Positions 53,389-62,461 of a stretch of DNA of 64,000 bases are shown piece after piece (the stretch's first letter is position 1; each line of letters begins with the position of its first letter). Source of the stretch: Thiohalomonas sp041685045 (GTDB lineage Bacteria; Pseudomonadota; Gammaproteobacteria; Thiohalomonadales; Thiohalomonadaceae); assembly GCA_041685045.1 (NCBI GenBank), contig JAWLGP010000007.1, positions 62,001 to 126,000 of the forward strand, given 5' to 3'. The translations under genes were made by a program, and so were the position numbers. The notes beneath the pieces were generated by a model. That model ran no database searches. It saw nothing but the letters and a program-made list of their open reading frames with translations, and was not told where the DNA came from.

Positions 53389-53507
53389 GGATGGGCAAAG
53401 CGCCGCCGCCCTCCGCCCGGGTTGGCGCCATTGCTTCCCGGCGCGTGCCCATCAGCGTCGGGTTCGGGTCGGTGCAACCGGCACAGCCGGCGCTTTGCCC
53501 AGCCTGC
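53389..53507. repeat. Family B palindromic element, diverged copy
   Basis: Starts GGATGGGCAAAGCGCCGCC and ends with its approximate inverse GGCGCTTTGCCCAGCCTGC. The interior keeps GGCGCGTGCCCATC, the left half of the inner hairpin of the copy at 16184-16328, but the right half has decayed. It begins about 14 bases after rnpB. The rest of the gap to mraZ (53508-53672) is ordinary-looking non-coding sequence. Confidence 0.78.
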
Positions 53508-53672
53508 GAAGTCGGCCACTCCTCACAAAATACTTTAACTTCATCGGGCAACGACCTGATTGCTCGAAGTTATCCTTCAGGCTGTTTCAGCGAACGCATT
53601 CCCACCGTCTCCCACTTTCGCTAAGTAATTGTGAAATAAGCAGGATTTTCGAAACCCGGACCCCTATTTCCC

Positions 53673-53701
53673 TTGACGGAGTTAGGGGTGCGACCTAACA
53701 T
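53673..53701 (+). promoter_or_regulatory. mraZ (dcw cluster) promoter
   Basis: TTGACG (53673-53678), 17-base spacer, TAACAT (53696-53701). This is the best sigma-70 promoter match in the window and lies 55 bases before the mraZ start, where the main dcw promoter is expected. Confidence 0.68.
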
Positions 53702-53710
53702 TCGCTCGAA

Positions 53711-53735
53711 GTGGGAGAAAGTGGATCAATGTGGG
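53711..53735 (+). promoter_or_regulatory. MraZ-binding boxes (three GTGGG-type repeats)
   Basis: GTGGG (53711), GTGGA (53721) and GTGGG (53731) are spaced exactly ten bases apart. MraZ proteins autorepress through TGGG-type direct repeats with five-base spacers upstream of their own gene. Here the boxes lie just downstream of the predicted -10, in the initial transcribed region. Confidence 0.72.
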
Positions 53736-53756
53736 GAGAAATCCCAAGAGGGGTCG

Positions 53757-54218
53757 ATGCTGTTCCGCGGGGTCACCGAACTCAACCTGGACGCGAAAGG
53801 CCGGATGGCGATGCCCAGCCGGTATCGGGAGCGTTTGGTTGAAAAAAGTGCGGGGGCGCTGGTGGTGACCATCGATATCGACGAGCGTTGTCTGCTGCTC
53901 TATCCGCTTCCCGAGTGGGAGGTGATCGAGCGCAAACTCGACGCGCTTCCCACCCTGAACAACAAGGCCCGTCGCGTGCAGCGGCTGCTGATGGGGCATG
54001 CGTCCGACCTGGAGATGGACGGTGCAGGCCGTATTCTGCTGCCGCCTCCGTTGCGCCAGTACGCCGGCTTGGACAAGCGGGTCGTGCTGATTGGCCAAGG
54101 CAAAAAGTTCGAGATCTGGGACGAGGGTCTCTGGCAGCAGAAGCGCGATGAATGGTTGGCCGAGAAGACCGCCGGTGAAGAGGGTCTGCCGGTCGAGCTC
54201 GAAACGCTCTCGCTCTGA
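53757..54218 (+). CDS. mraZ: Transcriptional regulator and cell division protein MraZ
   Basis: 153-residue AbrB-like DNA-binding protein that represses the dcw cluster. Two SpoVT/AbrB-type repeats are visible: GVTELNLDAKGRMAMPSRYR at the N-terminus and ASDLEMDGAGRILLPPPLRQ in the middle, each with the DxxGR motif. VVLIGQGKKFEIWDE is the family block after the second repeat. The ATG at 53757 follows AAGAGGGG; the frame is open back to the promoter but lacks an earlier good start. Confidence 0.96.
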   Translation: MLFRGVTELNLDAKGRMAMPSRYRERLVEKSAGALVVTIDIDERCLLLYPLPEWEVIERKLDALPTLNNKARRVQRLLMGHASDLEMDGAGRILLPPPLRQYAGLDKRVVLIGQGKKFEIWDEGLWQQKRDEWLAEKTAGEEGLPVELETLSL

Positions 54219-54221
54219 CCT

Positions 54222-55163
54222 ATGGCCGACGTCAGACAACATCGACCGGTCCTCTTCGACGAGGTGCTGGCGGCGCTGACCGTACGACCCGACGGGATCT
54301 ACCTGGACGGGACCTTCGGCCGCGGCGGCCATGCCAGCGCCATCTTGGCACAACTTTCCGCCACCGGGCGGCTGTTGGCCACCGATAAGGATCCGGAGGC
54401 GGTGCGTACGGCCGAACGGCTGTTTGCGGGCGATCCGCGGTTTTCCATTGTGAGGGGGAGCTACACCGTGCTCGGGCACGAGGCAGCAAAACGCGGCTGG
54501 CAGGGCAAGGTCGACGGCATCCTGCTCGACCTGGGGGTTTCCTCGCCCCAGTTGGACGATGCCGCCCGCGGTTTCAGCTTCCGCGCCGAAGGTCCGCTGG
54601 ACATGCGGATGGACCCGGAGGTGGGGGAGAGTGCCGCCGACTGGCTGACCCACGCCGCGGAGGCGGAGATCGCCGCGATCCTCAAGGACTACGGTGAGGA
54701 GCGCTACGCCAAGCGCATCGCACGCGCCATCGTCAAGACCCGTGAAACCGAGGGTCCAATTTCCACCACTGCACGCCTGGCCGAGGTGATTGCCGCTGCA
54801 CACCCACGCTGGGAGCGCGACCGCCACCCGGCGACCCGCAGCTTCCAGGCCATCCGCATCCACATCAACCGCGAGTTGGAAGAGCTTGACGCCATCCTCC
54901 CACAGGTGGCCGACCTGCTCGCCCCTGGCGGCCGGCTGGCCGTGATCAGCTTCCATTCGCTGGAGGACCGGCGGGTCAAGCGGTTTATCCGCGAAATGGA
55001 GCGGGGCCGGGACGAACTGCCTCCGGACCTGCCGGTCCGCACCGCCGATTTCAAGCCTCGCCTGCGCAGCGTGGGTAAGGCCATCCGGGCGAGTGAAGCC
55101 GAACTGCAGGCCAATCCACGGGCGCGTAGCGCGGTGCTGCGCGTCGCGGAGAAGCCGGCATGA
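54222..55163 (+). CDS. rsmH: 16S rRNA (cytosine-1402-N4)-methyltransferase
   Basis: 313-residue MraW/RsmH methyltransferase acting on C1402 of 16S rRNA, the same base that RsmI modifies. SAM-binding region: YLDGTFGRGGHASAIL and ATDKDPEA. Others: DGILLDLGVSSPQLDDAARG in parts, GPLDMRMD, FQAIRIHINRELEELD and VISFHSLEDRRVKRFIR. Three bases after mraZ, and overlaps ftsL by four bases. Confidence 0.97.
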   Translation: MADVRQHRPVLFDEVLAALTVRPDGIYLDGTFGRGGHASAILAQLSATGRLLATDKDPEAVRTAERLFAGDPRFSIVRGSYTVLGHEAAKRGWQGKVDGILLDLGVSSPQLDDAARGFSFRAEGPLDMRMDPEVGESAADWLTHAAEAEIAAILKDYGEERYAKRIARAIVKTRETEGPISTTARLAEVIAAAHPRWERDRHPATRSFQAIRIHINRELEELDAILPQVADLLAPGGRLAVISFHSLEDRRVKRFIREMERGRDELPPDLPVRTADFKPRLRSVGKAIRASEAELQANPRARSAVLRVAEKPA

Positions 55164-55426
55164 GCGCCCGCCTGGTTGCGCTGTTTCTGGCCGTGGCGGT
55201 GCTCGGTTCCGCCATCGGCGTGGTGTATGCCAAGCACGAGTCGCGCAAGTTGTTCGTGCAGCTGCAGGGGCTGCAAGTCGTGCGGGACGAGCTGAATGTC
55301 ACCTGGGGCCAGCTGCAACTGGAGCAGAGTACCTGGGCCACGAACGGGCGCATCGAACGCATCGCCCGCCAGTCCCTCAACATGCAGATGCCGCCGACCG
55401 GGGCGGTGGTGATCGTCAAACCATGA
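55160..55426 (+). CDS. ftsL: Cell division protein FtsL
   Basis: 88-residue bitopic membrane protein of the FtsQLB divisome subcomplex. One helix near residues 4-22 is followed by a periplasmic leucine-zipper-like coiled coil (KLFVQLQGLQVVRDELNVTW). It ends ARQSLNMQMPPTGAVVIVKP, the conserved 'A.~~l.M..P....i~i' tail. Overlaps rsmH and ftsI by four bases each. Confidence 0.94.
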   Translation: MSARLVALFLAVAVLGSAIGVVYAKHESRKLFVQLQGLQVVRDELNVTWGQLQLEQSTWATNGRIERIARQSLNMQMPPTGAVVIVKP

Positions 55427-57141
55427 GCGAGAGACGGCAAACAGCGGTCGAGACCCGGCGCTACGCGACCGTGCTGGTCATGGTTGGCCTCGCCATGGGC
55501 GTCCTGTTGGCCCGTGCCGTCGACCTGCATGTGGTCGATCGCGAATTCCTGCAGAACCAGGGTGATGCCCGCCACCTGCGGGTGGTGCCCGTGCCGGCGC
55601 ACCGCGGCACCATTACCGATCGCCACGGCGAGCCGCTGGCCATGAGCACGCCGATGGAGTCGGTGTGGGCCAATCCGAAGGAGCTGGCCCTCGCGCGTGG
55701 GCGCTGGCCGGAATTGGCTCGCGCCTTGGCGATTGCCCCTGATGAGCTGGCCGCCTTGCTGTCCCAGCGGCTGGGCCGGGAGTTCGTCTATCTGCGTCGC
55801 CACGTCGACCCGTCCCGTGCCGCTGCCGTCATGGCGCTGAAGGTGCCCGGCGTTTCGCTGCAGCGGGAATATCGCCGTTATTACCCCGCTGGCGAGGTGG
55901 CCGCCCACGTGGTGGGCTTCACCGATGTCGACGATGCCGGGCAGGAAGGGATCGAGCTTCAGTATAACGCACTGCTGCGGGGAGTCCCCGGCAGCAAGCG
56001 GGTGATCAAGGATCGGCTCGGCCGCATCATCGAAAATGTCGAAAGCATCAGCGAGCCGCGCCCGGGCCAGGAGATTGCCCTCAGCATCGATCGGCGTATC
56101 CAGTACCTGGCCTATCGCGAGCTGAAGGCAGCGGTGCAGCGGCACCACGCCAAGGGCGGTTCCGCGGTGGTCCTCGATGCCCGCACCGGCGAGGTGCTGG
56201 CGATGGTCAATCAGCCCGCCTACAACCCGAACAATCGCGCCGATCGTGAAAGTCGCCGTTACCGCAACCGGGCGGTCACCGATGTGTTCGAGCCCGGCTC
56301 CACGGTGAAACCCTTCACTGTGGCGGCTGCCTTGACGAGTGGTCGTTACGCCCCGGATACGCTCGTGAACACGTCGCCCGGCCTGTTCAAGCTGGCCGGT
56401 TTCACCATCCGCGACATCCGCGACTACGGGGTGATCGATGTCGCCACCGTGATTCAGAAGTCCAGCAACGTCGGTGCCAGTCGCATTGCATTGTCGCTGG
56501 AGCCGCGCCAGCTCTGGTCGATTTTCGCCGGCGTGGGTTTCGGTCTCGATTCGGCCAGTGGCTATCCCGGGGAGGTCGGGGGGCTGCTGCCGGACTGGCA
56601 CGAGTGGCGGGACGTCAACCGGGCGGCACTGGCTTACGGGTATGGGCTTTCGGTCACACCCTTGCAGCTGGCCCGCGCGTATACCGTGCTTGCGGACGAC
56701 GGCCGCCTGCGGCCGGTAAGCTTCCTGCGCCTCGGCGAAAGCGAGGTGCCGGAGGGGCGGCAGGTGTTCGAGCGCGGCACCGCGCGCGAACTGCGCGGCA
56801 TGCTGGAGGCGGTGGTGGCCCCGGGCGGTACCGCGACCACCGCTCGCATCCCCGGTTACAAAGTGGCCGGAAAAACCGGGACGGTGCACAAAGCAACGGC
56901 CGGCGGATACAGCGAAGATCGCTACTTCGCTGTGTTTGCCGGCATGGCGCCCGCCAGCCGGCCACGACTGGTGATGATGGCGATGATCGATGAACCGGGT
57001 TCAGGCGACTACTACGGCGGCCAGGTGGCGGCGCCGGTCTTCCGTCGCGTGATGGAGGGGGCCCTGCGGCTACTGGATGTGGCCCCCGATGACCTCGAAT
57101 CGCTGGGGTTGAATGTGGCCACAGCGGAGGCGGCTCTATGA
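55423..57141 (+). CDS. ftsI: Peptidoglycan D,D-transpeptidase FtsI (PBP3)
   Basis: 572-residue septal class B penicillin-binding protein that partners FtsW. One N-terminal membrane helix (about 15-34). The non-penicillin-binding domain starts VPVPAHRGTITDRHGEPLAM. Active-site motifs: serine S293 in EPGSTVKPF, SSN in VIQKSSNVGASRIA, and KTGT at 484-487. The ATG at 55423 is used; the frame is open back into rsmH. It overlaps murE by four bases. Confidence 0.96.
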   Translation: MSERRQTAVETRRYATVLVMVGLAMGVLLARAVDLHVVDREFLQNQGDARHLRVVPVPAHRGTITDRHGEPLAMSTPMESVWANPKELALARGRWPELARALAIAPDELAALLSQRLGREFVYLRRHVDPSRAAAVMALKVPGVSLQREYRRYYPAGEVAAHVVGFTDVDDAGQEGIELQYNALLRGVPGSKRVIKDRLGRIIENVESISEPRPGQEIALSIDRRIQYLAYRELKAAVQRHHAKGGSAVVLDARTGEVLAMVNQPAYNPNNRADRESRRYRNRAVTDVFEPGSTVKPFTVAAALTSGRYAPDTLVNTSPGLFKLAGFTIRDIRDYGVIDVATVIQKSSNVGASRIALSLEPRQLWSIFAGVGFGLDSASGYPGEVGGLLPDWHEWRDVNRAALAYGYGLSVTPLQLARAYTVLADDGRLRPVSFLRLGESEVPEGRQVFERGTARELRGMLEAVVAPGGTATTARIPGYKVAGKTGTVHKATAGGYSEDRYFAVFAGMAPASRPRLVMMAMIDEPGSGDYYGGQVAAPVFRRVMEGALRLLDVAPDDLESLGLNVATAEAAL

Positions 57142-58655
57142 TGGCGGCACAGGTTACCGGTTATGCGCTGCCGTTGGGTGCGCTGCTGGGTGATTGGCTC
57201 GATGTCGGCCGCCATGCCGAGTTGCCGATCACCGCGGTCACCCTGGACAGCCGCCGCGTTGCGGACGGCACTCTGTTCATTGCCCGTGCGGGCAGCCGCG
57301 CCCACGGCCTGTCTTACCTGGATGAGGCGGTAGCACGCGGTGCTGCCGCGGTACTGGCCGAAGCCGAACCGGCTGGCGTGGAGATGGTGCGTTGCCACGG
57401 CCGCGCCGTTCCGCTGATCCGCGTAGCGCGTGCCGATCTGGCGGGGAGGGTCGCTGCGCGCTTCTATGGCGAGCCCTCTGCCGCCATGCATGTGATCGGC
57501 GTGACCGGTACCAACGGCAAGACCTCGGTCAGCCACTTCATCGCCCAGTCCCTGGCCGCCACCGGTCCGTGTGGCCTGATCGGCACCCTCGGCAGCGGTC
57601 TGGTGGGGCAGTTGAGCGAGACCGGCCATACTACGCCCGACCCCGTGACGCTGCAGGCGGAGTTGGCGCGGCAGCGCGACGCCGGTGCACGCTGGACGGT
57701 GATGGAGGTCTCCTCCCATGCCCTGGATCAGCAGCGGGTGGCAGGCGTTGCCTTCGACACCGCGGTGTTTACCAACCTCACCCACGAGCACCTCGATTAT
57801 CACGGCGACATGGATAGCTACGCCGCCGCCAAGCGGCGGTTGTTCGGGCAATCAGGGCTGCGCCACGCCGTGATCAACGCCGATGATCCGATCGGCAGCG
57901 ACTGGCTCGCCGATCTGGCCGACCGGCTCGACTGCCTCGATTACGGCATCGACGACGGCCACGGCCGACCGGCCCGGCTGCGCGGGCGTCAGCTGCACCT
58001 GGACGCCGAAGGCATCAACCTGGAAATCGATTTTCCACTGCATCGAGCCGGACTGCGCACCGGTTTGCTCGGTCGCTTCAACGCCTACAACCTGCTGGCG
58101 GCCGCCGGCGCCCTGCTGGCGGCCGGGATGGCATTTGACGAAGTGATCGCCCGCCTCGGCCGGGTGCAGACGGTGCCGGGACGAATGGAGCGATTTGGCG
58201 GCCGGGCTAGGCGACCGCTGGTGGTGGTCGATTACGCCCACACCCCGGATGCGCTCGAGCACGTGCTCCAGGCCCTCGGCGAGCACTGCCGCGGCCGGCT
58301 CTGGTGTGTGTTTGGCTGCGGCGGTGATCGGGATGCCGGGAAGCGCCCCCTGATGGGCCGCATTGCCGAGCACCATGCCGACTCGGTGGTGATCACCGAT
58401 GACAATCCGCGCAGCGAGGACCCGTACACCATCATCGAGGCGATCCAGCGCGGCATGGCCGATCCGGACGCCTCGCTGGTGATCCGCGACCGGGCACAGG
58501 CGATCGCCCACGCCATTGATTCTGCCGGTGCAGGCGATGTGGTGTTGGTGGCGGGCAAGGGGCATGAGACGGAGCAACTGGTCGGCGACCAACGTTTGCC
58601 ATTCTCCGATCGGCAAACGGTTGCCCATCTGATCGGGAGGGCGTCCCGTGACTGA
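57138..58655 (+). CDS. murE: UDP-MurNAc-tripeptide ligase (meso-diaminopimelate adding)
   Basis: 505-residue Mur ligase that adds the third stem-peptide residue. ATP-binding loop GTNGKTS begins at residue 124. The specificity motif DNPRSEDP (from residue 422) matches the DNPR signature of enzymes using meso-diaminopimelate. TNLTHEHLDYHG and VVDYAHTPDALE are other family blocks. A second ATG follows the first immediately. Overlaps ftsI by four bases and murF by eight. Confidence 0.96.
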   Translation: MMAAQVTGYALPLGALLGDWLDVGRHAELPITAVTLDSRRVADGTLFIARAGSRAHGLSYLDEAVARGAAAVLAEAEPAGVEMVRCHGRAVPLIRVARADLAGRVAARFYGEPSAAMHVIGVTGTNGKTSVSHFIAQSLAATGPCGLIGTLGSGLVGQLSETGHTTPDPVTLQAELARQRDAGARWTVMEVSSHALDQQRVAGVAFDTAVFTNLTHEHLDYHGDMDSYAAAKRRLFGQSGLRHAVINADDPIGSDWLADLADRLDCLDYGIDDGHGRPARLRGRQLHLDAEGINLEIDFPLHRAGLRTGLLGRFNAYNLLAAAGALLAAGMAFDEVIARLGRVQTVPGRMERFGGRARRPLVVVDYAHTPDALEHVLQALGEHCRGRLWCVFGCGGDRDAGKRPLMGRIAEHHADSVVITDDNPRSEDPYTIIEAIQRGMADPDASLVIRDRAQAIAHAIDSAGAGDVVLVAGKGHETEQLVGDQRLPFSDRQTVAHLIGRASRD

Positions 58656-60009
58656 ACCGTCGGGAATTCGTGCCCGGTTGTCGCAGGCGGCGGCCTGGGC
58701 CGACGGTCGCCTGCGCGGTGAGGATGTCACCTTCACCGGCGTTTGCAGTGACTCCCGTGCCCTGGCCGCCGGAAATCTGTTCGTGGCCCTCGGCGGGCCG
58801 AATCACGACGGTCACGACTACGTGGCGGTCGCGGCCGAGCGCGGGGCCGCGGCGGCGTTGGTGGAACGGCCGGTGGCCGGGGTGTTGCCGCAGATTGTGG
58901 TCGACGCCGCGCGCACGGCGCTGGGGCGGCTCGCCGCCGGCTGGCGCCAGGCCTTGGGGACGCCATTGGTGGCGGTCACCGGCAGTAACGGCAAGACCAC
59001 GGTCAAGGAGATGCTGGCGGCGATTCTCGGGCAGGTCGGCCCGACCCTGGCAACGGCCGGCAATCTGAACAACGACATCGGTGTGCCGCTCACGCTGCTG
59101 CGCCTCGATGCCGGCCACCGTTTCGGCGTGATCGAGATGGGGGCCAACCACCCCAATGAAATCGCCTATCTGACCGGGCTGGCCCGGCCACAGGTGGCGA
59201 TCGTCAACAACGCCGGCAGTGCCCACCTGGAGGGCTTCGGTTCCCTGGAGGGGGTGGCGCGGGCCAAGGGAGAGATCTATGGCGGACTGGCGGCACGGGG
59301 CACCGCGGTCATCAATGCCGATGACGGCTATGCCGACGTGTGGAAGCAGTTGGCCGGCACACGTCCGCGGCTCACTTTCGGATTGAATGGCGCGGCCGAC
59401 GTGCGCGCCAGTTACCGTACCGACAATGTCGGCAGCGACCTGACGGTGACGACCCCCAACGGGACCTTCGCCTGCCGTCTGCCGCTGTTGGGGAGCCACA
59501 ACGTGCGAAATGCACTGGCGGCCATCGCCGGCGCCTTGGCGCTCGGGGTCGGTCACGAAGCGATGGCCGCCGGACTGTCCGGGCTGAAGCCGGTACGCGG
59601 GCGCCTTGCGCCGCGACAGGCGCCCAACGGTGCGGTAGTCATCGACGACAGTTACAACGCCAATCCCGCCTCGTTGCGGGCCGGCATTGACGTACTCGCG
59701 GCCTGCGCGGGGCGGCGACTGCTGATATTGGGCGACATGGCGGAACTGGGCGATGACGCCGCCGCACTGCACGCGGCCTCGGGCGAGGCTGCGCGCGTGG
59801 CCGGCATCGACGGCCTGTATGCCGTCGGCCCGCTCTCCCACAACGCCGTGACGGCGTTCGGCGAGGGCGGCATCCATTTCGATTCACAGGCGGCGCTCAT
59901 CGAGGCGCTGCGCCACCAACTGGCACCCGGAGTGACGGTGCTGGTCAAGGGTTCGCGTTCGGCCCGCATGGAGCGGGTTGCGGACGCGCTTTGCGGGGGA
60001 GAGGACTAA
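58648..60009 (+). CDS. murF: UDP-MurNAc-tripeptide-D-Ala-D-Ala ligase
   Basis: 453-residue Mur ligase that adds D-Ala-D-Ala to complete the pentapeptide precursor. GTG start eight bases before the murE stop. ATP loop GSNGKTT begins at residue 112. NLNNDIGVPLTLLRLD, GVIEMGANHPNEI, IVNNAGSAHLEGFGS and VVIDDSYNANPASLRA are typical MurF blocks. Six bases separate it from mraY. Confidence 0.96.
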   Translation: MTEPSGIRARLSQAAAWADGRLRGEDVTFTGVCSDSRALAAGNLFVALGGPNHDGHDYVAVAAERGAAAALVERPVAGVLPQIVVDAARTALGRLAAGWRQALGTPLVAVTGSNGKTTVKEMLAAILGQVGPTLATAGNLNNDIGVPLTLLRLDAGHRFGVIEMGANHPNEIAYLTGLARPQVAIVNNAGSAHLEGFGSLEGVARAKGEIYGGLAARGTAVINADDGYADVWKQLAGTRPRLTFGLNGAADVRASYRTDNVGSDLTVTTPNGTFACRLPLLGSHNVRNALAAIAGALALGVGHEAMAAGLSGLKPVRGRLAPRQAPNGAVVIDDSYNANPASLRAGIDVLAACAGRRLLILGDMAELGDDAAALHAASGEAARVAGIDGLYAVGPLSHNAVTAFGEGGIHFDSQAALIEALRHQLAPGVTVLVKGSRSARMERVADALCGGED

Positions 60010-60015
60010 CCTACG

Positions 60016-61101
60016 ATGTTGCTCTACCTGGCGGAATACCTCGCCCAGTTCCACTCCGGCTTCAACGTGGTCCAGTACCTGACGTTGCGGGCGATCTTCG
60101 GCGTGCTTACGGCGTTGCTGATTTCGCTGACGTTGGGACCGCTGCTGATCCGGCGGCTGACCGAATTGCAGATCGGCCAGTTCGTGCGCGATGACGGACC
60201 GCAGACCCACCTCAGCAAGGCCGGCACGCCTACCATGGGCGGCGCCCTGATCCTGTTGGCGGTGGGGAGCGCTACGTTGTTATGGGCCGATCTCAGCAAT
60301 CGCTATGTCTGGGTGGTGCTTTTGGTCACCCTCGCCTTCGGCGCCATTGGCTGGATTGACGACTACCGCAAGGTGGTTCGGCGCCGCTCGGAGGGGCTGA
60401 AGGCGCGGGAGAAATACCTGCTGCAATCGGTGGCCGGTTTGGCGACTGCCCTGTTCCTGTACTTCACCGCAACCAGTACAGTCGAGACGCAGCTGATCGT
60501 GCCGTTTTTCAAGAGCGTCGCCATTCCGCTGGGTCTGGTCGGCTTCGTGGTGCTCACCTATTTCGTGATCGTCGGCAGCAGCAACGCCGTGAATCTCACC
60601 GACGGCCTGGACGGCCTCGCCATCCTGCCGACGGTGATGGTGGGCGGTGCGCTCGGCGTCTTCGCCTACGTTACCGGTCACGTCAATTTTGCCAACTACC
60701 TCAGCATCCCCTACGTGGCCGGGGTCGGCGAAGTGGTGGTGTTCTGCGGCGCCTTGGTGGGGGCCGGACTCGGTTTTCTCTGGTTCAACACCTATCCGGC
60801 CCAGGTCTTCATGGGGGACGTCGGCGCGCTGGGTCTCGGTGCGGCACTCGGCGTGATCGCCGTGGTGGTGCGGCAGGAGTTGGTGCTGCTGGTGATGGGC
60901 GGGGTATTCGTGATGGAGACGGTCTCGGTGATCCTGCAGGTCGCCTCCTTCAAGCTGACCGGGCGGCGCATCTTTCGAATGGCGCCATTGCACCACCACT
61001 TCGAGCTGAAGGGTTGGCCCGAACCGCGAGTGATCGTGCGCTTCTGGATCATCACGGTGATCCTGGTGCTGATCGGACTTTCGACCTTGAAGATTCGTTG
61101 A
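60016..61101 (+). CDS. mraY: Phospho-N-acetylmuramoyl-pentapeptide-transferase
   Basis: 361-residue polytopic inner-membrane enzyme that makes lipid I from UDP-MurNAc-pentapeptide and undecaprenyl phosphate. About ten helices. Catalytic and substrate regions: HLSKAGTPTMGGALIL, GWIDDYRKV (aspartate pair), SSNAVNLTDGLDGLAI, FMGDVGALGLGAALG and the cytoplasmic FRMAPLHHHFELKGW with the HHH motif. Length is as in E. coli (360). Confidence 0.97.
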   Translation: MLLYLAEYLAQFHSGFNVVQYLTLRAIFGVLTALLISLTLGPLLIRRLTELQIGQFVRDDGPQTHLSKAGTPTMGGALILLAVGSATLLWADLSNRYVWVVLLVTLAFGAIGWIDDYRKVVRRRSEGLKAREKYLLQSVAGLATALFLYFTATSTVETQLIVPFFKSVAIPLGLVGFVVLTYFVIVGSSNAVNLTDGLDGLAILPTVMVGGALGVFAYVTGHVNFANYLSIPYVAGVGEVVVFCGALVGAGLGFLWFNTYPAQVFMGDVGALGLGAALGVIAVVVRQELVLLVMGGVFVMETVSVILQVASFKLTGRRIFRMAPLHHHFELKGWPEPRVIVRFWIITVILVLIGLSTLKIR

Positions 61102-61105
61102 CCCT

Positions 61106-62461
61106 ATGACCGCGGAACTGGCACAAGTGGGACAAGACGTAGCGGGGGCGACGGTAGTGGTCGGCCTTGGCCGTACCGGTCTGTCCTGCGTGCGCTTCCT
61201 GGCCCAGCAGGGCGACGACGTGCTGGTCGTCGACAGCCGCGAATCACCGCCGGGACTCGACGCGTTGCGCCGGGAGCTGCCCGGGATCGATTGCCGCGTC
61301 GGTGGCTTTGATGCCCAACTCTTTGCCACTGCCGGCCAGCTGGTCGTGAGCCCCGGGGTTGCCTGGGACGAGCCCGCACTGCTGGCCGCCCGCGAAGTCG
61401 GCGTGCCGGTGTTCGGAGATATCGAGCTGTTCGCGCGCCATGCGCGGGCCCCGGTGATCGCCATCACCGGCTCCAACGGCAAGAGTACGGTGACCACGCT
61501 GGTCGGCGAAATGGCCGTCGCCGCGGGCCTTGAGGTGAGGGTAGGGGGCAATCTGGGCACCCCGGCCCTCGACCTGTTGGGTGACAGTGAGCCGGACCTC
61601 TATGTACTCGAGCTCTCCAGCTTCCAACTGGAATCGACCGCCTCACTGAACGCGGCGGCCGCCGCGGTGCTGAACGTCAGCGACGACCATCTGGACCGTC
61701 ACGGCAACCTTGCCCACTACGCCGCCATCAAGCAGCGCGTCTACCGCGGGCACGGGGTGGTGGCGGTGAATGCCGATGACCCACTGGTCGCCGCCATGGC
61801 CGAGCCCGGACGCAGCGTGGTCCGGTTTTCGGTCGGCCGCGATGCCGATTACGCGCTCCTTGAGCGGGATGGCGAGCTCTGGCTCTCGGTGCGGGGCCAA
61901 TCGGTGTTGGCGGCGCGTGAGATGCGCATTGCCGGCCGCCACAATCTGGCCAACGCTCTGGCGGCCCTCGCCCTGGGTGAGGCGGCGGGCCTGCCGCTGG
62001 CGGCCATGCTGAATACCCTGCGCCGGTTCGAGGGGCTTCCGCACCGCTGCCGGCTTGTCGCCGAAAGGGGGGGCGTGGGGTATTACAACGATTCGAAAGG
62101 GACCAACGTCGGTGCCACGCTGGCCGCCCTGACCGGCATGCCGGCCGAACGGGTGGTGTTGATTGCCGGCGGTCTCGGCAAGGGTGCGGACTTTGCACCG
62201 CTCAAACCGGCGGTGGCGGCGCACGCCCGCGCCGTGGTGCTCATCGGTCGCGATGCCCCGGTTATCGAGCAGGCCCTACGTGATGCTGGCGTCCCGCTAC
62301 TGCATGCGGTGGACATGGACGAAGCCGTGGCGATGGCCGCCAACGCTGCCCAGCCGGGCGATGCGGTGCTGCTGTCACCGGCGTGTGCCAGTTTCGATAT
62401 GTTCAGCGGTTATGCCGCGCGTGGCGAGGCCTTCGTCGCGGCCGTCGGGAGGCTGTCATGA
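61106..62461 (+). CDS. murD: UDP-N-acetylmuramoylalanine-D-glutamate ligase
   Basis: 451-residue Mur ligase that adds D-glutamate as second stem-peptide residue. The N-terminal domain has VVGLGRTGLSCVRFLAQQG. ATP loop GSNGKSTVTTL begins near residue 122. GGNLGTPALDL, LELSSFQLE, NVSDDHLDRHG and YYNDSKGTNVGATLAAL are standard; the end has LLSPACASFDMFSGYAARGE. The stop overlaps ftsW (ATGA). Confidence 0.96.
   Translation: MTAELAQVGQDVAGATVVVGLGRTGLSCVRFLAQQGDDVLVVDSRESPPGLDALRRELPGIDCRVGGFDAQLFATAGQLVVSPGVAWDEPALLAAREVGVPVFGDIELFARHARAPVIAITGSNGKSTVTTLVGEMAVAAGLEVRVGGNLGTPALDLLGDSEPDLYVLELSSFQLESTASLNAAAAAVLNVSDDHLDRHGNLAHYAAIKQRVYRGHGVVAVNADDPLVAAMAEPGRSVVRFSVGRDADYALLERDGELWLSVRGQSVLAAREMRIAGRHNLANALAALALGEAAGLPLAAMLNTLRRFEGLPHRCRLVAERGGVGYYNDSKGTNVGATLAALTGMPAERVVLIAGGLGKGADFAPLKPAVAAHARAVVLIGRDAPVIEQALRDAGVPLLHAVDMDEAVAMAANAAQPGDAVLLSPACASFDMFSGYAARGEAFVAAVGRLS

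Noticed and set aside
55051..56889. 612-residue frame opposite ftsL/ftsI
   Set aside because: Shadow frame created by high G+C codon bias; ftsL and ftsI are unambiguous.
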